From Trichobilharzia szidati (Eukaryota > Platyhelminthes > Trematoda > Strigeidida > Schistosomatidae), in contig OX235271.1 in NCBI GenBank assembly GCA_944472155.2, positions 39,234,633 to 39,298,632 of the forward strand: a DNA stretch of 64,000 bases, written 5' to 3'. Positions 46,539 to 58,422 of the stretch are shown here, piece by piece. The position numbers and the translations under genes were made by a program. The stretch's first letter is position 1. The number at the start of each line of letters is the position of its first letter. The notes beneath the pieces were generated by a model, which ran no database searches, was not told the DNA's origin, and saw nothing but the letters and a program-made list of their open reading frames with translations.

Positions 46539-47295
46539 ATATCGGTCGGTCGGTCGGTCGGTCTTCGACATAGAATTTTGCACATATGTGCGGCACTTCA
46601 AGTCGCCACACTCCCTCCGTGTAGCACACAAAGCAAGAGAAGAAAGTAGGAGAAATGCATAATATAGACAGTAAACAGAGGTGTGACACAAAGGAATAGT
46701 AATAACGAAGAACAAAACAGTTTCATTGGAAATCATAAGTCACAAGGAGTGGATGCATCTGCGCCACTGAGAACGATTTTGAGACATGTCACCAATTGTT
46801 TCCAGCCATTGGTTTTTACCGTCCCGAGGACCCCAACCAGGAACTCTACATCTTCCTACGTGGCTTAAGCTAACTGTTGTGGATTTCATTGACTGGTGCC
46901 ATGTTTCGGTTTGACCACCGCTGGCTCTTTTCCAGCCTGGCCCTAAATCAGCTAACATTGCCCATTGTCGAGGAAGGCGATGACTAGGCATACGTAACAC
47001 ATGTCCCAACCATCTCAGTCGATGTAATTTCACAGTCTCGTCGGCTGATTTCCCCGCCTTACCTAGCACTCGACGCCTAACCTCAGTATTGCTCACTTTA
47101 CTATACTACTTCACACGGGAGATAGAAACCAGACACCTATGATCAAAGACAGATAGCTTTTTCCTATCTTCCACTTTCAATGGCCATGTCTCCCTGGCAG
47201 CCATAAAGGAGGGCGGAGTGGACTGCTGAACAGTACACACGTCTTTTGGTTTACAGCCAGCTGGATATCACGTTTGTTAAGCTAGAGATGGCTTA
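46539..47295 (-). mobile_element. RTE-A LINE 3' fragment
   Basis: In minus sense: a YCSAVHSALLYGC-like remnant, then an intact C-terminal stretch of 118 codons (47096-46740: VRRRVLGKAGKSADETVK ... RSQWRRCIHSL) and a 3' UTR ending in (CCGA)5. It is inserted next to, or into, the tail of an older copy. Confidence 0.8.
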
Positions 47296-47934
47296 AGTTG
47301 ACGTATGCCGTATCGGTGGAGCACTAAATAAAAGGATTATTTGTGTTGTCTGAATGTAAAATAGAATTTCACAACTGCATAGTGTGCACGGATACATTAT
47401 TTAGGAGAATAAAAGGTAAGGTGGTTCAATTTGTCTGTGATATTTTTCACCGGAGAGATGTGTCTATCCCGATGGGTCATTGATTGACGAAACAACAACA
47501 TGGAGACAGTTCTCTTGGTTAATGTTTTTCAAGTTACTTTGCCTGTGGAGCTGGCGAGTTATACAAGTGTGTACTTAATCCTAAATGTAGTGTGGAGGAC
47601 TGTTGTTTACTTTTCTTTGAGCGATATATAGTTTCTGAATTTTCAGGCTCTTGGTCACATGTGGATTGTGAGCATGTTGAATATGTTCAACAAGGAAATA
47701 CAATACAGTAATCATCCGTGGAGATATGTGTATGTGTGACTTTTTAAGTGTGGTCTGCACAGATTTATCACTTCATAACTATATCAAATTTGTGAATTAG
47801 TCACCAAGTAGTTCTTTTACGTGTTTTGTATGACTTTCTTTCTAAAACAAGCAAAAAATGTTAACAAAGCAGGATTTGATGAATTCTTCGAATTTCGATG
47901 GGACTCTTCAGCTGAATGCTCTTCATACAGTAAC

Positions 47935-47970
<36 letters not shown>

Positions 47971-48333
47971 TATCAGAGATACGTTGAGATAGATATATGA
48001 CTGATAAGTAAATAAACTACATTGAATCCAGCTGGAAAAACAACAAGTGAGAATGTTTTACAGGTCATGCTGAGATAGACAAGAGGGAAGAGAGTATGAG
48101 AGATTAAAATTAAGATAATGCGTTATGATTCAGTCACATCACTTCAATAAAAAATTAGTTATCAGAGAAAGAACTTGAAAATATCAAGAATTGTAAAATG
48201 AATAATATTAATAATAATAATAAAATAGGCTAAGATAACGGTGTTGAGAAAAGATAATTTTAAATGAATCGAGAATAATAATAAGAGATGTAATAAAATA
48301 ATGATAATAATAACAGTTAATAATTAAAATGTA
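47296..48333. other. Intron 2 sequence with simple repeats
   Basis: A (TA)n run lies at about 47938-47970 and AAT-rich sequence at 48190-48320. No exon seen. Confidence 0.4.
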
Positions 48334-48435
48334 TTACCATGGCATATTCAGAGTGACTATCATTTTCTTTTGTACACGGAGACCTAGTTTATAAACTGGA
48401 ATTTCACAAGCCTCCGCAATTGCAAGCATCTTCCT
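48334..48435 (-). mobile_element. PLE C-terminal fragment
   Basis: In minus sense it ends LAIAEACEIPVYKLGLRVQ and KKMIVTLNMPW, the same conserved end as the PLEs at 3175-3262 and 18495-18600. It is truncated where the RTE-A fragment begins. Confidence 0.6.
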
Positions 48436-48451
48436 CTTTCTTTGTCTACTC

Positions 48452-49055
48452 AAAGACATGAAGAGATTGTCTGTTTTTGACCACAGATGTTTACGATCTC
48501 TTTCTCGCGTTAGGTGGTATAATAAGGTAAGTAATGTTGACGTTAGGCGTAGAGTGTTGGGCAAAGAGGGAAAATCAATCGACAAGACTATGAAGTTACA
48601 TAGATTGAGATGGTTAGGTCACGTGCTGCGCATGCCTAGCCATCGCCTCCCCCGACGGGCATTACTAGCTGATATAGGTGCAGGTTGGGAAAGAGTAAGT
48701 GGTGGCCAAACAAAAACATGGCATCAATCCATGAAATCCCTGACAGTCAAACTGAGTCAGGTAGGGAGATGCAGACTTCCGGGTTGGGGCCCTCGGGACT
48801 CTAAGAATCAATGGCTGGAGACAATAGGTGACATGGCTCAAAATCGTTGTCAGTGGCGTAGATGTATTCAGTCTCTGTAATCTTTCATATTCCTTTCTAC
48901 CATTACTCATTCTGTTTCACTCTTATACTTGTCAAAACACAATTGATTCTCTTCACTCATTTTCCTGTCTATCTTTGTGTGCTATTTGGAACGTGGCAAC
49001 TCGAACTGCTGCATCTCGGTGCCAAGTTCTATGTTGAATCCAGCAGCAGCAGCTT
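48452..49055 (+). mobile_element. RTE-A LINE 3' fragment
   Basis: An open 140-codon stretch (48458-48880: MKRLSVFDHRCLRSLSRVRW ... RCQWRRCIQSL) equals the C-terminal end of RTE-A, followed by its 3' UTR and a CAGCAGCAG-type end. It is 5'-truncated. Confidence 0.85.
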
Positions 49056-49831
49056 TCTTTGTCTGCTGATAAACAGTGAATGACCTGACAGCATCGATAC
49101 TACCTCCGTAGTCCACAAGATGCTTTGTTACTGAGCTTTTTGGCACTTTGAATTCAGCTATTCTCAACTATTTTGACGGATGCCCCGTCATGAGAGTAGA
49201 CAATCGCTTATCTGTACGACTTAGGTATTTGCTTTCACAAATACACAAAGTTGGGGGTGTTAAGGATTAGCGACCGTTTTTTGCCAGATTTTTGAATTAC
49301 TCACTTAGTGGTGTTAAGGAATACAAGTTTTCTTTGCCACGTAATAATTTTAATGAGTTCATTAAAAAAATCCAACTTTACTAACATTTTTTCTCTTGTT
49401 CTGAATTCATATCGGGAAATAAACGTGTCTAGTTGTATTTTGGCTTACTGCATAGAGTGAGTGTTGACACGAAAAGTAATGCTGTGTTGTACTTCTATGG
49501 TTTAAATAAGATTGTGTTTTGATATTTAGATGAATGATTTGTCACTGGTTAGTTCTTCTGTCGTGCATAATTGATCTGTAACTTTTGCATGCAATAGAAT
49601 ATATAATACAAATATCATTTGGACGAAGTTAAAGTATCATAACCGAAGTCAAGGTCTTTCAAAAGTTGACCTTCGAGGATCGATTAGACACAGGAAATGC
49701 TATGAAACATCATTCCAAATCAAGTCATGCCTGCCTTTTTGGACTTGGAGAAGATAGATACAGTATTTTACTTATTCTCTAGGCATTTTTTTCCTGCAAA
49801 TTTATACTGTTAGATAGAGTTATGGCGTTTA
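49056..49831. other. Intron 2 sequence
   Basis: Nothing recognised. Confidence 0.35.
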
Positions 49832-49895
49832 AGATCTAGGGTTAAGGTTAGGTTTAGGGTTAAAGTTAAGATTGAGTTAGGAGTAGGTTGAAGAA
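49832..49895. repeat. Degenerate telomere-like (TTAGGG)-derived DNA
   Basis: TAGGGTTAAGGTTAGGTTTAGG and further diverged units over ~60 bases, in the G-rich orientation. Confidence 0.5.
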
Positions 49896-50290
49896 TAGTG
49901 CCGTAAATATCAATGAATCTCAAAGTACCATACCATAACCCCTACTGTAGGTAACCTGGATGAATGGGTATATCGGTCATGGTACGATTTCTCTATACAT
50001 CATCTGTGTATTGACTGGGAGACATTCTTACAACGCATAAGCTACAACTATACAGTGAAATATCAAGTCTGCAATATCTTTCAGTGTATTTTTCAACGAT
50101 TAGGCGACTATTTTTGCATTTGACTTCTTATTGTTGATTCAAGATCACTGTGGTTTTGGCTATGATAGTTTAACTTTGCCATCATTTGTTATTCTGAATG
50201 ATTGTGGATCATCAATTTATGTGTGACTACTTCTCTTTGCCTTCTCTTTTTTTGTAATATATATAATACCTTCTTTTTTCTATTATGCAG
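49896..50290. other. Intron 2, right end
   Basis: It ends in a pyrimidine-rich tract and TTATGCAG acceptor at 50289-50290. Nothing else recognised. Confidence 0.45.
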
Positions 50291-50440
50291 GTGATTGAAC
50301 ATGCAGATTTTAAGGTTGGAGTTGAAATTGATGGAGTTACACATCGTGTATATGTTCTCAAACGACCACATGTCGATTTATTCCTATCAACAATGGCCAA
50401 TTTATATGAATGTGTATTGTTCACTGCTAGTTTAGCTAAA
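50291..50440 (+). CDS. CTDSP: CTD small phosphatase, exon 3
   Basis: 150 bases, phase 0 on both sides, with a CTATTATGCAG acceptor and AAA|GTATGT donor. It encodes [27 protein letters not shown] and [12 protein letters not shown]. The FTAS Thr is the conserved HAD motif II residue that binds phosphate. The segment matches the SCP cap/insertion region and central strand. Spacing from exon 2 is as in other SCP genes, with no residues missing between SSFK and the next strand. Confidence 0.95.
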
Positions 50441-50744
50441 GTATGTGATTTTTAAGTTTTTGTTGTTGTTGTTGTTATGTTGACAAAAATTTGATCGATT
50501 CAACGTTTCAATATGTTAAATTTCACCTTTCGCATTTATTAGTGATTACATTATTAAGCAAACCTAGATTGTCTAAAGTGGATGAATGAAATAGATTCAC
50601 CTAATACATTGAGAGCATTGAATTGCACTATAATGCTTTAACTCATATAGTTTGCAGTTTGCAGTATATATATATATACATATATAGTAACGAGTTTCTG
50701 TCGTGGTATTTTTATTATTTTTTAAAATTTTATTCCTTTGCGTT
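50441..50744. other. Intron 3, left end
   Basis: (TTG)n near 50459-50475 and (TA)n near 50665-50685. Nothing else. Confidence 0.35.
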
Positions 50745-50946
50745 TCTAGTGGAACACAGGGCTTCTATCTAAAGCTTTAAAGTTTCAGTGGCAGTGGTAT
50801 TTTTCACGGGGTGGGGTTGATAGCCTCACGCCTAACCGTCTCTCTTTGTCGAGATTACAACTAGCTAAGTGAGGTTCAGGACTCGAACCATGGACTGTGT
50901 GCTTGGTTGGTCAGCATTGTGAACCACTGAACCACCGACGCACATT
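50745..50946 (-). mobile_element. SINE-1 copy in intron 3
   Basis: In minus sense: head GTGCGTCGGTGGTTCAGTGG, B box GGTTCGAGTCC, body GAGGCTATCAACCCC, tail CCTGTGTTCCACTAG. Confidence 0.75.
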
Positions 50947-51815
50947 GGGCCTATCATGGTATTACGTAACTGTTTCTCCTGCTTACTGTTTGTCCTTTTG
51001 TGGTAATTGTATTTTGGGGAATAATTCCTTTAGGAAGTATTTATGTCGTCTTGTTATGTGTTATTATCTCTAAATAAAACCAAACTAATGTTTCACTGGT
51101 ATTTGCCAATCTTAACAATGGGCACAGTTTTTATACTGTTTCACACTCAAATGGTTCACCTGTTTAGTTTGAACAAAGAGCGTAGGAATATGTTCGTTCT
51201 CTCCTTGTTTATACTCTTTCAGCAGTGATAGACAGTATATTGGTGCACTCTATTTCCTTGATTAGTTTCAACAAAACAAGAATGAACATATTGTGACAGT
51301 CACGCCTGGTATCTCATCGTATCATCAATTAGTGACATTGGTAATTTCATTATTATCACGGCAAAACTAGAACCCTTATCTGATCTGACAGTAATGATAA
51401 GGATATCATTGTTTTGTAGGGTTTTTATTTTTCAACGCCAACTTGTCCTCTTTAATGAACAATTCCGACTAGATGGCAGGCGAAATGTTCGCTTTTCGCC
51501 TTATCCAATATTAATTATAATTCAGAATGTGACTTTTACATTTTGCTCAATATTTATTGTGTGTAGCAGATTTCTTTTCAGTGAGTAGAAATTAGTGCAC
51601 GAAATTGTTGGTTAGGCTTAGGCTTGGAATTCTATTATGCTTCGTTCTACTTTCATGTGACTTTTGAATTCATGCAATTATTGTGCAAATGTCTCAGCTG
51701 TTAAAAGGCAGTCATTATGTGCTGCCGAGATTTTACACTGTGTTACTACTTCCCATTGTTAGTGTTCCCTTGTGTACATTTGTCGTTGTGGGACTATAAT
51801 CAATATAATCATTCC
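50947..51815. other. Intron 3 sequence
   Basis: Several plus-strand open stretches lack motifs or splice context. Nothing recognised. Confidence 0.35.
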
Positions 51816-51856
51816 GAGTCTGATCACGGATTAATATCAATTAGAGAACCAATGGT
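51816..51856 (-). mobile_element. SINE-2 3' tail, left part of an interrupted copy
   Basis: In minus sense CCAATGGTTCTCTAATTGAT and the following bases match the SINE-2 tail. The rest of the copy resumes at ~53033 after the RTE-B insertion. Confidence 0.6.
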
Positions 51857-53030
51857 CCATCCCAAGCAAAATACTAAGCCTCATCATCCTGGAGAGAATC
51901 AAACCAGCCCTGGATGAAAAACTTCGACCGGAACAGGCTGGATTCAAGAGAAACAAGTCATGTATTGATCAGATCGCCACATTACGGATCATCATTGAAC
52001 AGAGCTTGGAATGGCAGTCACCTCTCTATCTCAACTTCATCGACTTTGAAAAGGCCTTCGATAGTGCAGCGTCGATCGAGAGGTGCTTTGGAAACTACTT
52101 CGCTACTATGGGGTGCCACAGACAATTATACATCTCATCCAACAGCTGTACGACAATGCTGCATGCCAAGTATTCCACAACGGGAAACTCACGGAATCCT
52201 TCGAAGTGAGGACAGGAGTAAGAAAAGCTAGCTGACTACTATCGCCAATGATTTTCCAGATTGCAGTAGATTGGATAATGCGACAAACAGCGGGCAATGA
52301 GGAAACAGGCATAAAATGGACTCACACAAAAACTTGGAGGATCTGGACTTCGCCGATGATATCTGTCTGATTTCCCACAAACTGGAAGATATGCAAGCGA
52401 AAAGCAACAAGTTGGCAGAAGAAGCACCAAAGATAGCACTCCAGGTGAACATAGATAAAACAGAGGTGATGAAGATTCCTGGGAAACACCACCAACAGCA
52501 ACAGCGACAACAACAGACAACAATCAGCATAAATGGGAGGAGCCTCAAAGAAACAACCTCCTTTACCTACCTGGGAAGCATCGTTTCAACTACAGGCCGA
52601 CGGAACTGATGAGGATATCAAAGCAAGAATCGGAAAAGCAAGACAAGCTTTCACTACTCTGAAGTCTGTGTGGAGGTTAACAGCACTCACCATCAAAAAT
52701 GAGATCCGGATTTTCAACTCCGGACCAACCCAGTAGGAACGGATTATGCAACAAAAAGGCATGAAGAAATGGAGATGGATTGGCCATACTCTGAGGAAAC
52801 CATCAAGTGACATCACTAGACAAGCCATTGCTCGAGTGGAACCCGAAAGGGAAGCGGCGAGTTGGTCGTCAGTGCTAAGGTAGGGTGACTTGGAGGAGGT
52901 GATGTGAAGAGGAGATGAAAACGTGTGGGCAGACTTGGAGCCAGGGGAAGACTCTAGCCGAGAACCGAACGCAATTGAGATGCACGGCTAAAGCCCTATG
53001 TTCCTCTAGGAATTAAAGGAAACAGTAATA
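51857..53030 (+). mobile_element. RTE-B LINE, 5'-truncated, inserted in a SINE-2
   Basis: It starts within RT (QAGFKRNKSCIDQIATL region) and carries FIDFEKAFDS, LDFADDICLISH and FTYLGSIVSTTG in several frames. A deletion in the region after ~52710 joins IFNS to later C-terminal sequence. It ends at a (TAA) tail. AGAGAACCAATGG to the left and AGAGAACCATTG to the right look like the target duplication. Confidence 0.85.
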
Positions 53031-53032
53031 AA

Positions 53033-53290
53033 TAAGAGAACCATTGAAACTAGAGCATACCGGACAACTGTTCCATCCTAGTTCGGGACTCTTCAGCAGT
53101 ACGCACCCATGACCACGCCAGAACCTTCCGGTTACAAGGCGATCTCTTCGATCATTCAATCCTATGACCTATGAATCCCAACTTCTTTCGATTCTCTGTC
53201 AATCAGCTGTCCAGTACTCCCTGGTGGTTTTCAGGGGTTCCCTAACTGATATCAAATTATGATCAAACTTGTAACCAATCAAAACACTGC
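53033..53290. mobile_element. SINE-2 inverted pair
   Basis: A minus-sense head and core (53033-53150, with a decayed ribozyme-like core) is followed by a plus-sense tail (about 53200-53290: CAGCTGTCCAGTACTCC...). It is laid out like the better pair at 55870-56330. Confidence 0.6.
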
Positions 53291-53649
53291 AAAGTAACAC
53301 TTCCTTTTGCGTTGTCCACTGTAAAGTGATCATTATATTCGTGAAACGGTGGAAGTTAACATTAAAAAATACAGTGAGAAAATCATCATTACCATATAAA
53401 TTCATGTTTGGTATAAGTTAGTGTTATTTTTTCTCAAGAGTCAAAATCAGAACTTTACAGTGGTTTTGTTTTAACGATCAGTATTATTCTGAATTAGGCT
53501 CTTTTTGCCTTTTTGTTGTTGTTGTTGTTAATTCCATTGTGTTCATCTGTAAGTTAGTTTCTATTGAATTTCATTAGCACTGATTGAATCGCATCACTTG
53601 ATTGATCCCTACCTATCTTGGAAAGTTCAGTCACTTCATTTCATTAAGG
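53291..53649. other. Intron 3 sequence
   Basis: A short (TTG)n run at ~53515-53530. Nothing else. Confidence 0.35.
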
Positions 53650-54115
53650 AATTGAATCCACCTTACTGACTGGTCGACTGATAGTGGAGCAGTTTAAGTT
53701 GCCACATTCCGTATAGCACAAAGACGTAGAGAAAAGAGAGAAAAACGTAATTCGAAAGAACCATAATGAGCAGAAGTATATGGGTGGAGGGGGGGGGGAT
53801 GGGGGAGAAACCATATTAACATGGAAAAATGTTAAGGGTTTAATAAATCTGGGAGACCATAGACAGTGAATGCATCTGTACCATAGAGAATGGTTTTGAG
53901 CCATATCACCAACAGTCTCCAGCCCAGCCATTGGTTCCTAGCATCTCGAGGATCCCAACCAAGCAGTGTACATCTTTCTACGTCAATGGTTCATACCAAA
54001 TGTCAAAGACTTCATGGATTGATTTCACAGTTTGGTTTGATAACCCCTGACTTTTTCAATCTGACCTTATGTCAGCTAATATTGTTCATTGGGGAAGACA
54101 ATTCTTCTTAAGATC
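53650..54115 (-). mobile_element. RTE-A LINE 3' fragment, decayed
   Basis: In minus sense: TVGDMAQNHSLWYRCIHCL near 53925-53870 and a 3' UTR interrupted by a G-rich run (about 53786-53810). It ends near a CAGTCAG-like tail. Confidence 0.7.
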
Positions 54116-54259
54116 CCATTGAAAGGCTTTGAAAACTCATGTCTTTCATATCCAACAGTGTTCTCACCGGAATATTGTGCGTATGAATTACAAACAGACA
54201 TTACTGTACACAGAAAACAATATAATAAAACGTATGCTTGGACGCTTCACTGTGGGGAG

Positions 54260-55135
54260 TAAGGAGACAGAAATAATCTGGACCATCGATAGGAAGACTC
54301 TAGAAAATCTGGAATTTGCAGATGATATGTGTCTGATGTCACACAAACTCGAAGACTTGCAAGCGAAAACCAACAAACTGGCTGAAGAGACAGTGAAAAC
54401 AGGACTACAGGTGAACATAGAGAAAACGGAGGTGATGAAGATAACCAACCAACCAACAGCAACAACAACCAGCATCAGTCACTATCAACGGGAGAGATTT
54501 GTCAGAGGTTACCTCCTGCACTTATCTAGGAAGCACGGTTTCAACCACAGGCAGAATTGATGGAGATGTCAAAGCAGGCCAGAATCGAAAAGGCAAGGCA
54601 AGATACGCCTTCATCAACCTGAAACCAGTTTGGAAATCATATACCCTCAGTTCAAGAAACAAGATTCGGATTTTCAATACAAATCTTAAGTCAGTCAGTC
54701 CTTCTATATGGGTCAGAAATTTGGTGCATCATGGAAAGCATTTCCAACAGGTTGCAGACTTTTATCAACAGCCGCCTTCTCTGACTCTATACTGAAGATC
54801 AGACAGCCAGAAAGAATAAGCAACAAAAAACTATAGGAACAAGCCATCAGGCGAGAGCTGATCACTCAACAATTATGTAGGCGAAAATGGATATGAATCA
54901 GGCATACATTGAGGAGGCCGCCGAATGACATAGCACGTCAGACCATAGCTCGAGTGGAATCCCGATGGGAAGCGACGAGTGGGTCGTCGGTGTGAAGATG
55001 ACATGGAGGAGATCGTTTGGGGAGAAAGAGATGAGATCGTGGAGCCAGTTGAAGAGGTAGGTAGAAAACAGAACAAAGCGGAGATGTGTTTTTGAAGTCC
55101 TATGTTCCACTCGGAACCCAAGGGAATAATAATAA
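54260..55135 (+). mobile_element. RTE-C LINE, 5'-truncated copy
   Basis: It starts near ETEIIWTIDRKTLENLEFAD, then reads DDMCLMSHKLEDLQAKTNK, VNIEKTEVMKI, CTYLGSTVSTTG and the C-terminal region, ending AACCCAAGGGAATAATAATAAG. It is the best-preserved RTE-C piece in the window, but frames are broken. Confidence 0.85.
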
Positions 55136-55869
55136 GTAATAAATGTTTGAACGCTTAGCGAAATATCACCGCTTTGTAGTGCACATATGCAGTAAATGTT
55201 AAAGCTAACGACGCTTTACGAGTGAATGGTCTTTAGTTGATGGAATATGATTTTAATCCACCTTTCAATGGTACAACAGTTAGTCATAATTCACTTAGGT
55301 ATTTTTTGGTAATTAAAGTTATCAACAGTACTTTTTAAATATCGTTGACTGTTTGTTTTAATAATTAATAATAATATTTTTTGACTAAGTCATCTAACAT
55401 ATTGAATGTGACACTATAGAAAGCTTTATCATTTCATTCAACTGTTAAGTAATACTTTTGAAATTGGCCAGCTAACAGGAAGAACTGTAATGTTTATGCT
55501 TAAAAGTTGTACTTTTATAATTTTAGTTGTATAGTGGAGTATCTGGAGTATAAAAGCAGGACATATAACTTTAGTAAACAACACAAATATTATTAGCAGG
55601 ATAATATGATATATTTAAAATTAGAATAAACAAATACTCTACTAGTTAGTAAATAAACTCCATTGTAAGCTGGTCAGTTTAATCAATGGAATTTCAACTA
55701 GATAAAATAAGCATGTAATGAGGCAACGCATGCGAAAAAAAATCTCTTTCTATGCTGTTGGTTCTATTTTAAAAAAGAATGTGGTTATTTTGCTGGTAAA
55801 ATGCCTCCTAGGCATAACATATGTATATATAAGCACTGAGAGAATACCAGTACTAATAATGGTAGGTTT
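55136..55869. other. Intron 3 sequence
   Basis: AT-rich. Nothing recognised. Confidence 0.35.
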
Positions 55870-56047
55870 GGTTTCAGGATTTTCATCATGAGCTTACATT
55901 AGTTAGAGAACCATTGGAAAACCTGGGAGTACTGGACAGCTGTTTCGTCCTAGTTTGGGACTCTTCATCAGTACGCACCCACCGGAATTCGAACCCAGGA
56001 CCTTCTGGTTACAAGGCGAGCTCGTATACCATTAAGCCACTGGGACC
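55870..56047 (-). mobile_element. SINE-2 copy with hammerhead-like core
   Basis: In minus sense: a tRNA-like head (CAGTGGCTTAATGGTATACG; B box GGGTTCGAATTCC), then CTGATGA (55971-55965), a stem GTCC (55961-55958) pairing with GGAC (55950-55947), GAAA (55946-55943), CAGCTGTCC and the family tail. These are the conserved parts of hammerhead ribozymes, with three extra bases between CTGATGA and the stem. Confidence 0.75.
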
Positions 56048-56095
56048 CGATCCAATGGCCCATGAATTCTAACTTCTGCCAATTCACGATATAGC

Positions 56096-56330
56096 GCAAT
56101 CACTAGCCAGTGGCTTAATGGTATACGAGCTCGCCTTGTAGCCAGAAGGTCCTCTGTTCGAACCCCGGTGGGTGCGTACTAATGAAGAGCCCCAAACTAG
56201 GACGAAACAGCTGTCCAGTACTCCCAGGTTTCCAATGGTTCTCTAACCAATGTCAGCTCATGATGAAATCCTGTAACCAATCAACCAAATCCCTACAAAC
56301 CAATACTTGAATTTCATTTTTGCTCAATTT
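56096..56330 (+). mobile_element. SINE-2 copy, inverted relative to its neighbour
   Basis: Head TGGCTTAATGGTATACGAGC, B box TGTTCGAACCCCGG, core with CTAATGA (56179-56185, one change from CTGATGA), GACGAAACAGCTGTCC and tail. It forms a hairpin-capable pair with the copy at 55870-56047, with a ~50-base loop. Confidence 0.78.
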
Positions 56331-56579
56331 AGTGTTGTGATTAGTATCATCAAAAGCAGCAGTGTTTGAGGCATCAGTAAGTAGGTGAAATGGTCTCTAC
56401 TTCCTGATTGTTGTTGTTGTTGTCGGTGGTAGTGTCAATGTTTGCTTCATAATACTTTTCAACTTTGTGAACTACATATATCGGATAGGTACAGTGCTTT
56501 GTCTATCCGTTTTTTGTGTATAAACTTCTGGAAAACGAGTGTTCGCTTAATTAGCAACAGTTTCTTATGTGTTATTGTT

Positions 56580-57060
56580 ATTATTATTCCCTTGGGTTCC
56601 GAGTGGAACATAAAGCTTCAGATGCTGCACATCTCCAGTTCACTTCACTTCACCCTGTCTTTTTAAGTTTTTTACCTGGCACCACGATAACCCATATTCC
56701 TTCAATTCCTCCTCACACAACCTCCTCCATGTCACTCCCGGACGCCCAACTTGTTGCTTCCCATTCATCTTTCCCTAGAGGGCCTGGTGAGTGGTGTCAC
56801 TCAATGGTTTCCTCAGTGTGTGTGTCCGATCCATCTGCATTTTTCTCGACACACTTATTGGGTGATAAGTTCTTGGTTAATTCGTTGCCAGAATTCCTTG
56901 TCACTTGCTTTCCTTTTCTGGTCAGGCCTCTTATTTTTTAGTATCGAGCTAGCGAAAGCAACTGTTGATTAAAGTCTGCAAGCCATTTGAAATGCTCTTC
57001 GTGACGTACGCTTCAAGTTTCTGACATTAGTGTTGAGAATCAGAATCATGTTCCTTATGT
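56580..57060 (-). mobile_element. RTE-C LINE 3' end
   Basis: In minus sense: the C-terminal region in broken frame and the 3' end TATGTTCCACTCGGAACCCA, with the ATT-type tail at 56575-56588. Confidence 0.75.
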
Positions 57061-57149
57061 TAATTCTCTAATTAATTATGAATATATAACTATAGAACCC
57101 GATGAATAAGTTATCGGGAAGAATCAATCCAATCGCCAGAGAAGAAATA

Positions 57150-57375
57150 TTAACGATAAGAACGCTCGCCAACCATGCACGTGGTTCGGGGTTCGGTCCT
57201 CGACTGGATGCACTCCTAAACCTCATTTAACCGATAGCAAGACTGGGAAAGAGGTAAGGTTGGACATGTATGTGGCTAGCAATCCCACCCTGTCAAAATA
57301 ATCACCACTGCTACCGAAACTTCAAAGCTCTAACTTGAAGTAGCCCATATGTTCCACTGGGAACGTAAAGGAATC
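57150..57375 (+). mobile_element. SINE-1 copy in intron 3
   Basis: A tRNA-like head missing its first bases, the B-box region GGGGTTCGGTCCTCG, body GTGGCTAGCAATCCCACC and GCTACCGAAACTTC, and tail CATATGTTCCACTGGGAACG. Confidence 0.72.
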
Positions 57376-57818
57376 GGAGGGACGAAGTGATGATGCATGG
57401 TGGTGAAAGCTTTCGGTAAGCCAGATAGTGAAAGCAAAAATATATGGTTGGGGACATGAAATATTCGTACAATGTTTTGAAGCTGGTAAGTTTGCTGAAA
57501 TCATACAAAAGAAGTGAAAAGTTATAGTTTAGAAGTTCTAGAAATCAATGAAAATGGATGAAATAGTTTTACTCAGTTCCATATTAATTTATACATACGT
57601 TGTTTTAATTTATATTTTTCTCTTCACATTATTGTTCACTTATTCCCCTGTTTCATTTCTTCGACTACACGATCCACTTAATTGGTTTACTAAACACCAA
57701 CCAGTAATAATAATAACGGTAGTAGTAGTAGTATTCATTAGATCTATAGTAATAATCATATTTATTTTTCTGTTTCTTTTTTTATTCTCCTCCTATGTTT
57801 TAAAAAAACAACAACTAG
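57376..57818. other. Intron 3, right end
   Basis: Pyrimidine-rich near 57740-57800, then an ACAACTAG acceptor at 57817-57818. The open stretch at 57548-57826 is hydrophobic low-complexity and not supported as a gene. Confidence 0.4.
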
Positions 57819-58004
57819 TATGCTGATCCAGTTGCAGACTTTATTGACAAATGGCACGCTTTTCGATATCGGTTGTTTAGAGAATCCTGTGTATATCATC
57901 GTGGTAATTATGTGAAAGATTTAAGTCATTTGGGTAGACCAATTAATCAAGTTGTTATTTTGGATAATTCCCCAGCATCGTATATGTTTCATGCAAGTCA
58001 TGCT
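57819..58004 (+). CDS. CTDSP: CTD small phosphatase, exon 4
   Basis: 186 bases, 62 codons, phase 0 on both sides, donor GTAAGT at 58005. It encodes [35 protein letters not shown] and [13 protein letters not shown]. The Lys in NYVKDL is HAD motif III and the DN of LDNSPASY is motif IV, which coordinates the active-site magnesium. The Arg/His-rich [10 protein letters not shown] is the substrate-facing segment typical of SCPs. All catalytic residues are kept, so the gene looks functional. Confidence 0.96.
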
Positions 58005-58422
58005 GTAAGTAGTTTGTTTTCTCTTCTTCTTCTTCTTCGCCTTAGTGTTGTTATAAAAAAAAGGAATTCATTTCAAGTATTGTAATTGATTAGAGGGAGC
58101 TATTGATCATTGGTCGTCTAGCTAGGCGATCGACTTCCAACCAGTTGTGTGTAGGTCATGGGTTGAAACTCTGCTCCACCTATCGAAATTTGGCCAGTCA
58201 GGTGGTATCACTAACTAACTCTCACATAATAAGTGTGTGTGTGTTGCTCATAGTCAACTGCATGGAATTGCAATTAGTTGTTGAGTACTATTCATTCATT
58301 GTATAATTGATGAACATCACACTTTAATTATCCATGTTAAAAGGTGTGAATAATCTTCATCTACTGACTGACTGACTAGCTATGATACATTGCGTAACAA
58401 TGTGAATCCGTTCGTTAATTGT
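58005..58422. other. Intron 4, left end
   Basis: A weak tRNA-like segment at about 58106-58170 (B-box-like GGGTTGAAACTC) may be an old SINE head. Nothing else. Confidence 0.4.

Noticed and set aside
47938..47970. CRISPR-like or functional repeat array
   Set aside because: Simple (TA)n microsatellite. No spacer structure is seen anywhere in the window.
57548..57826. Small membrane protein ORF
   Set aside because: Low-complexity hydrophobic reading of T-rich intron sequence just before a splice acceptor. It runs into exon 4 only by chance of frame.
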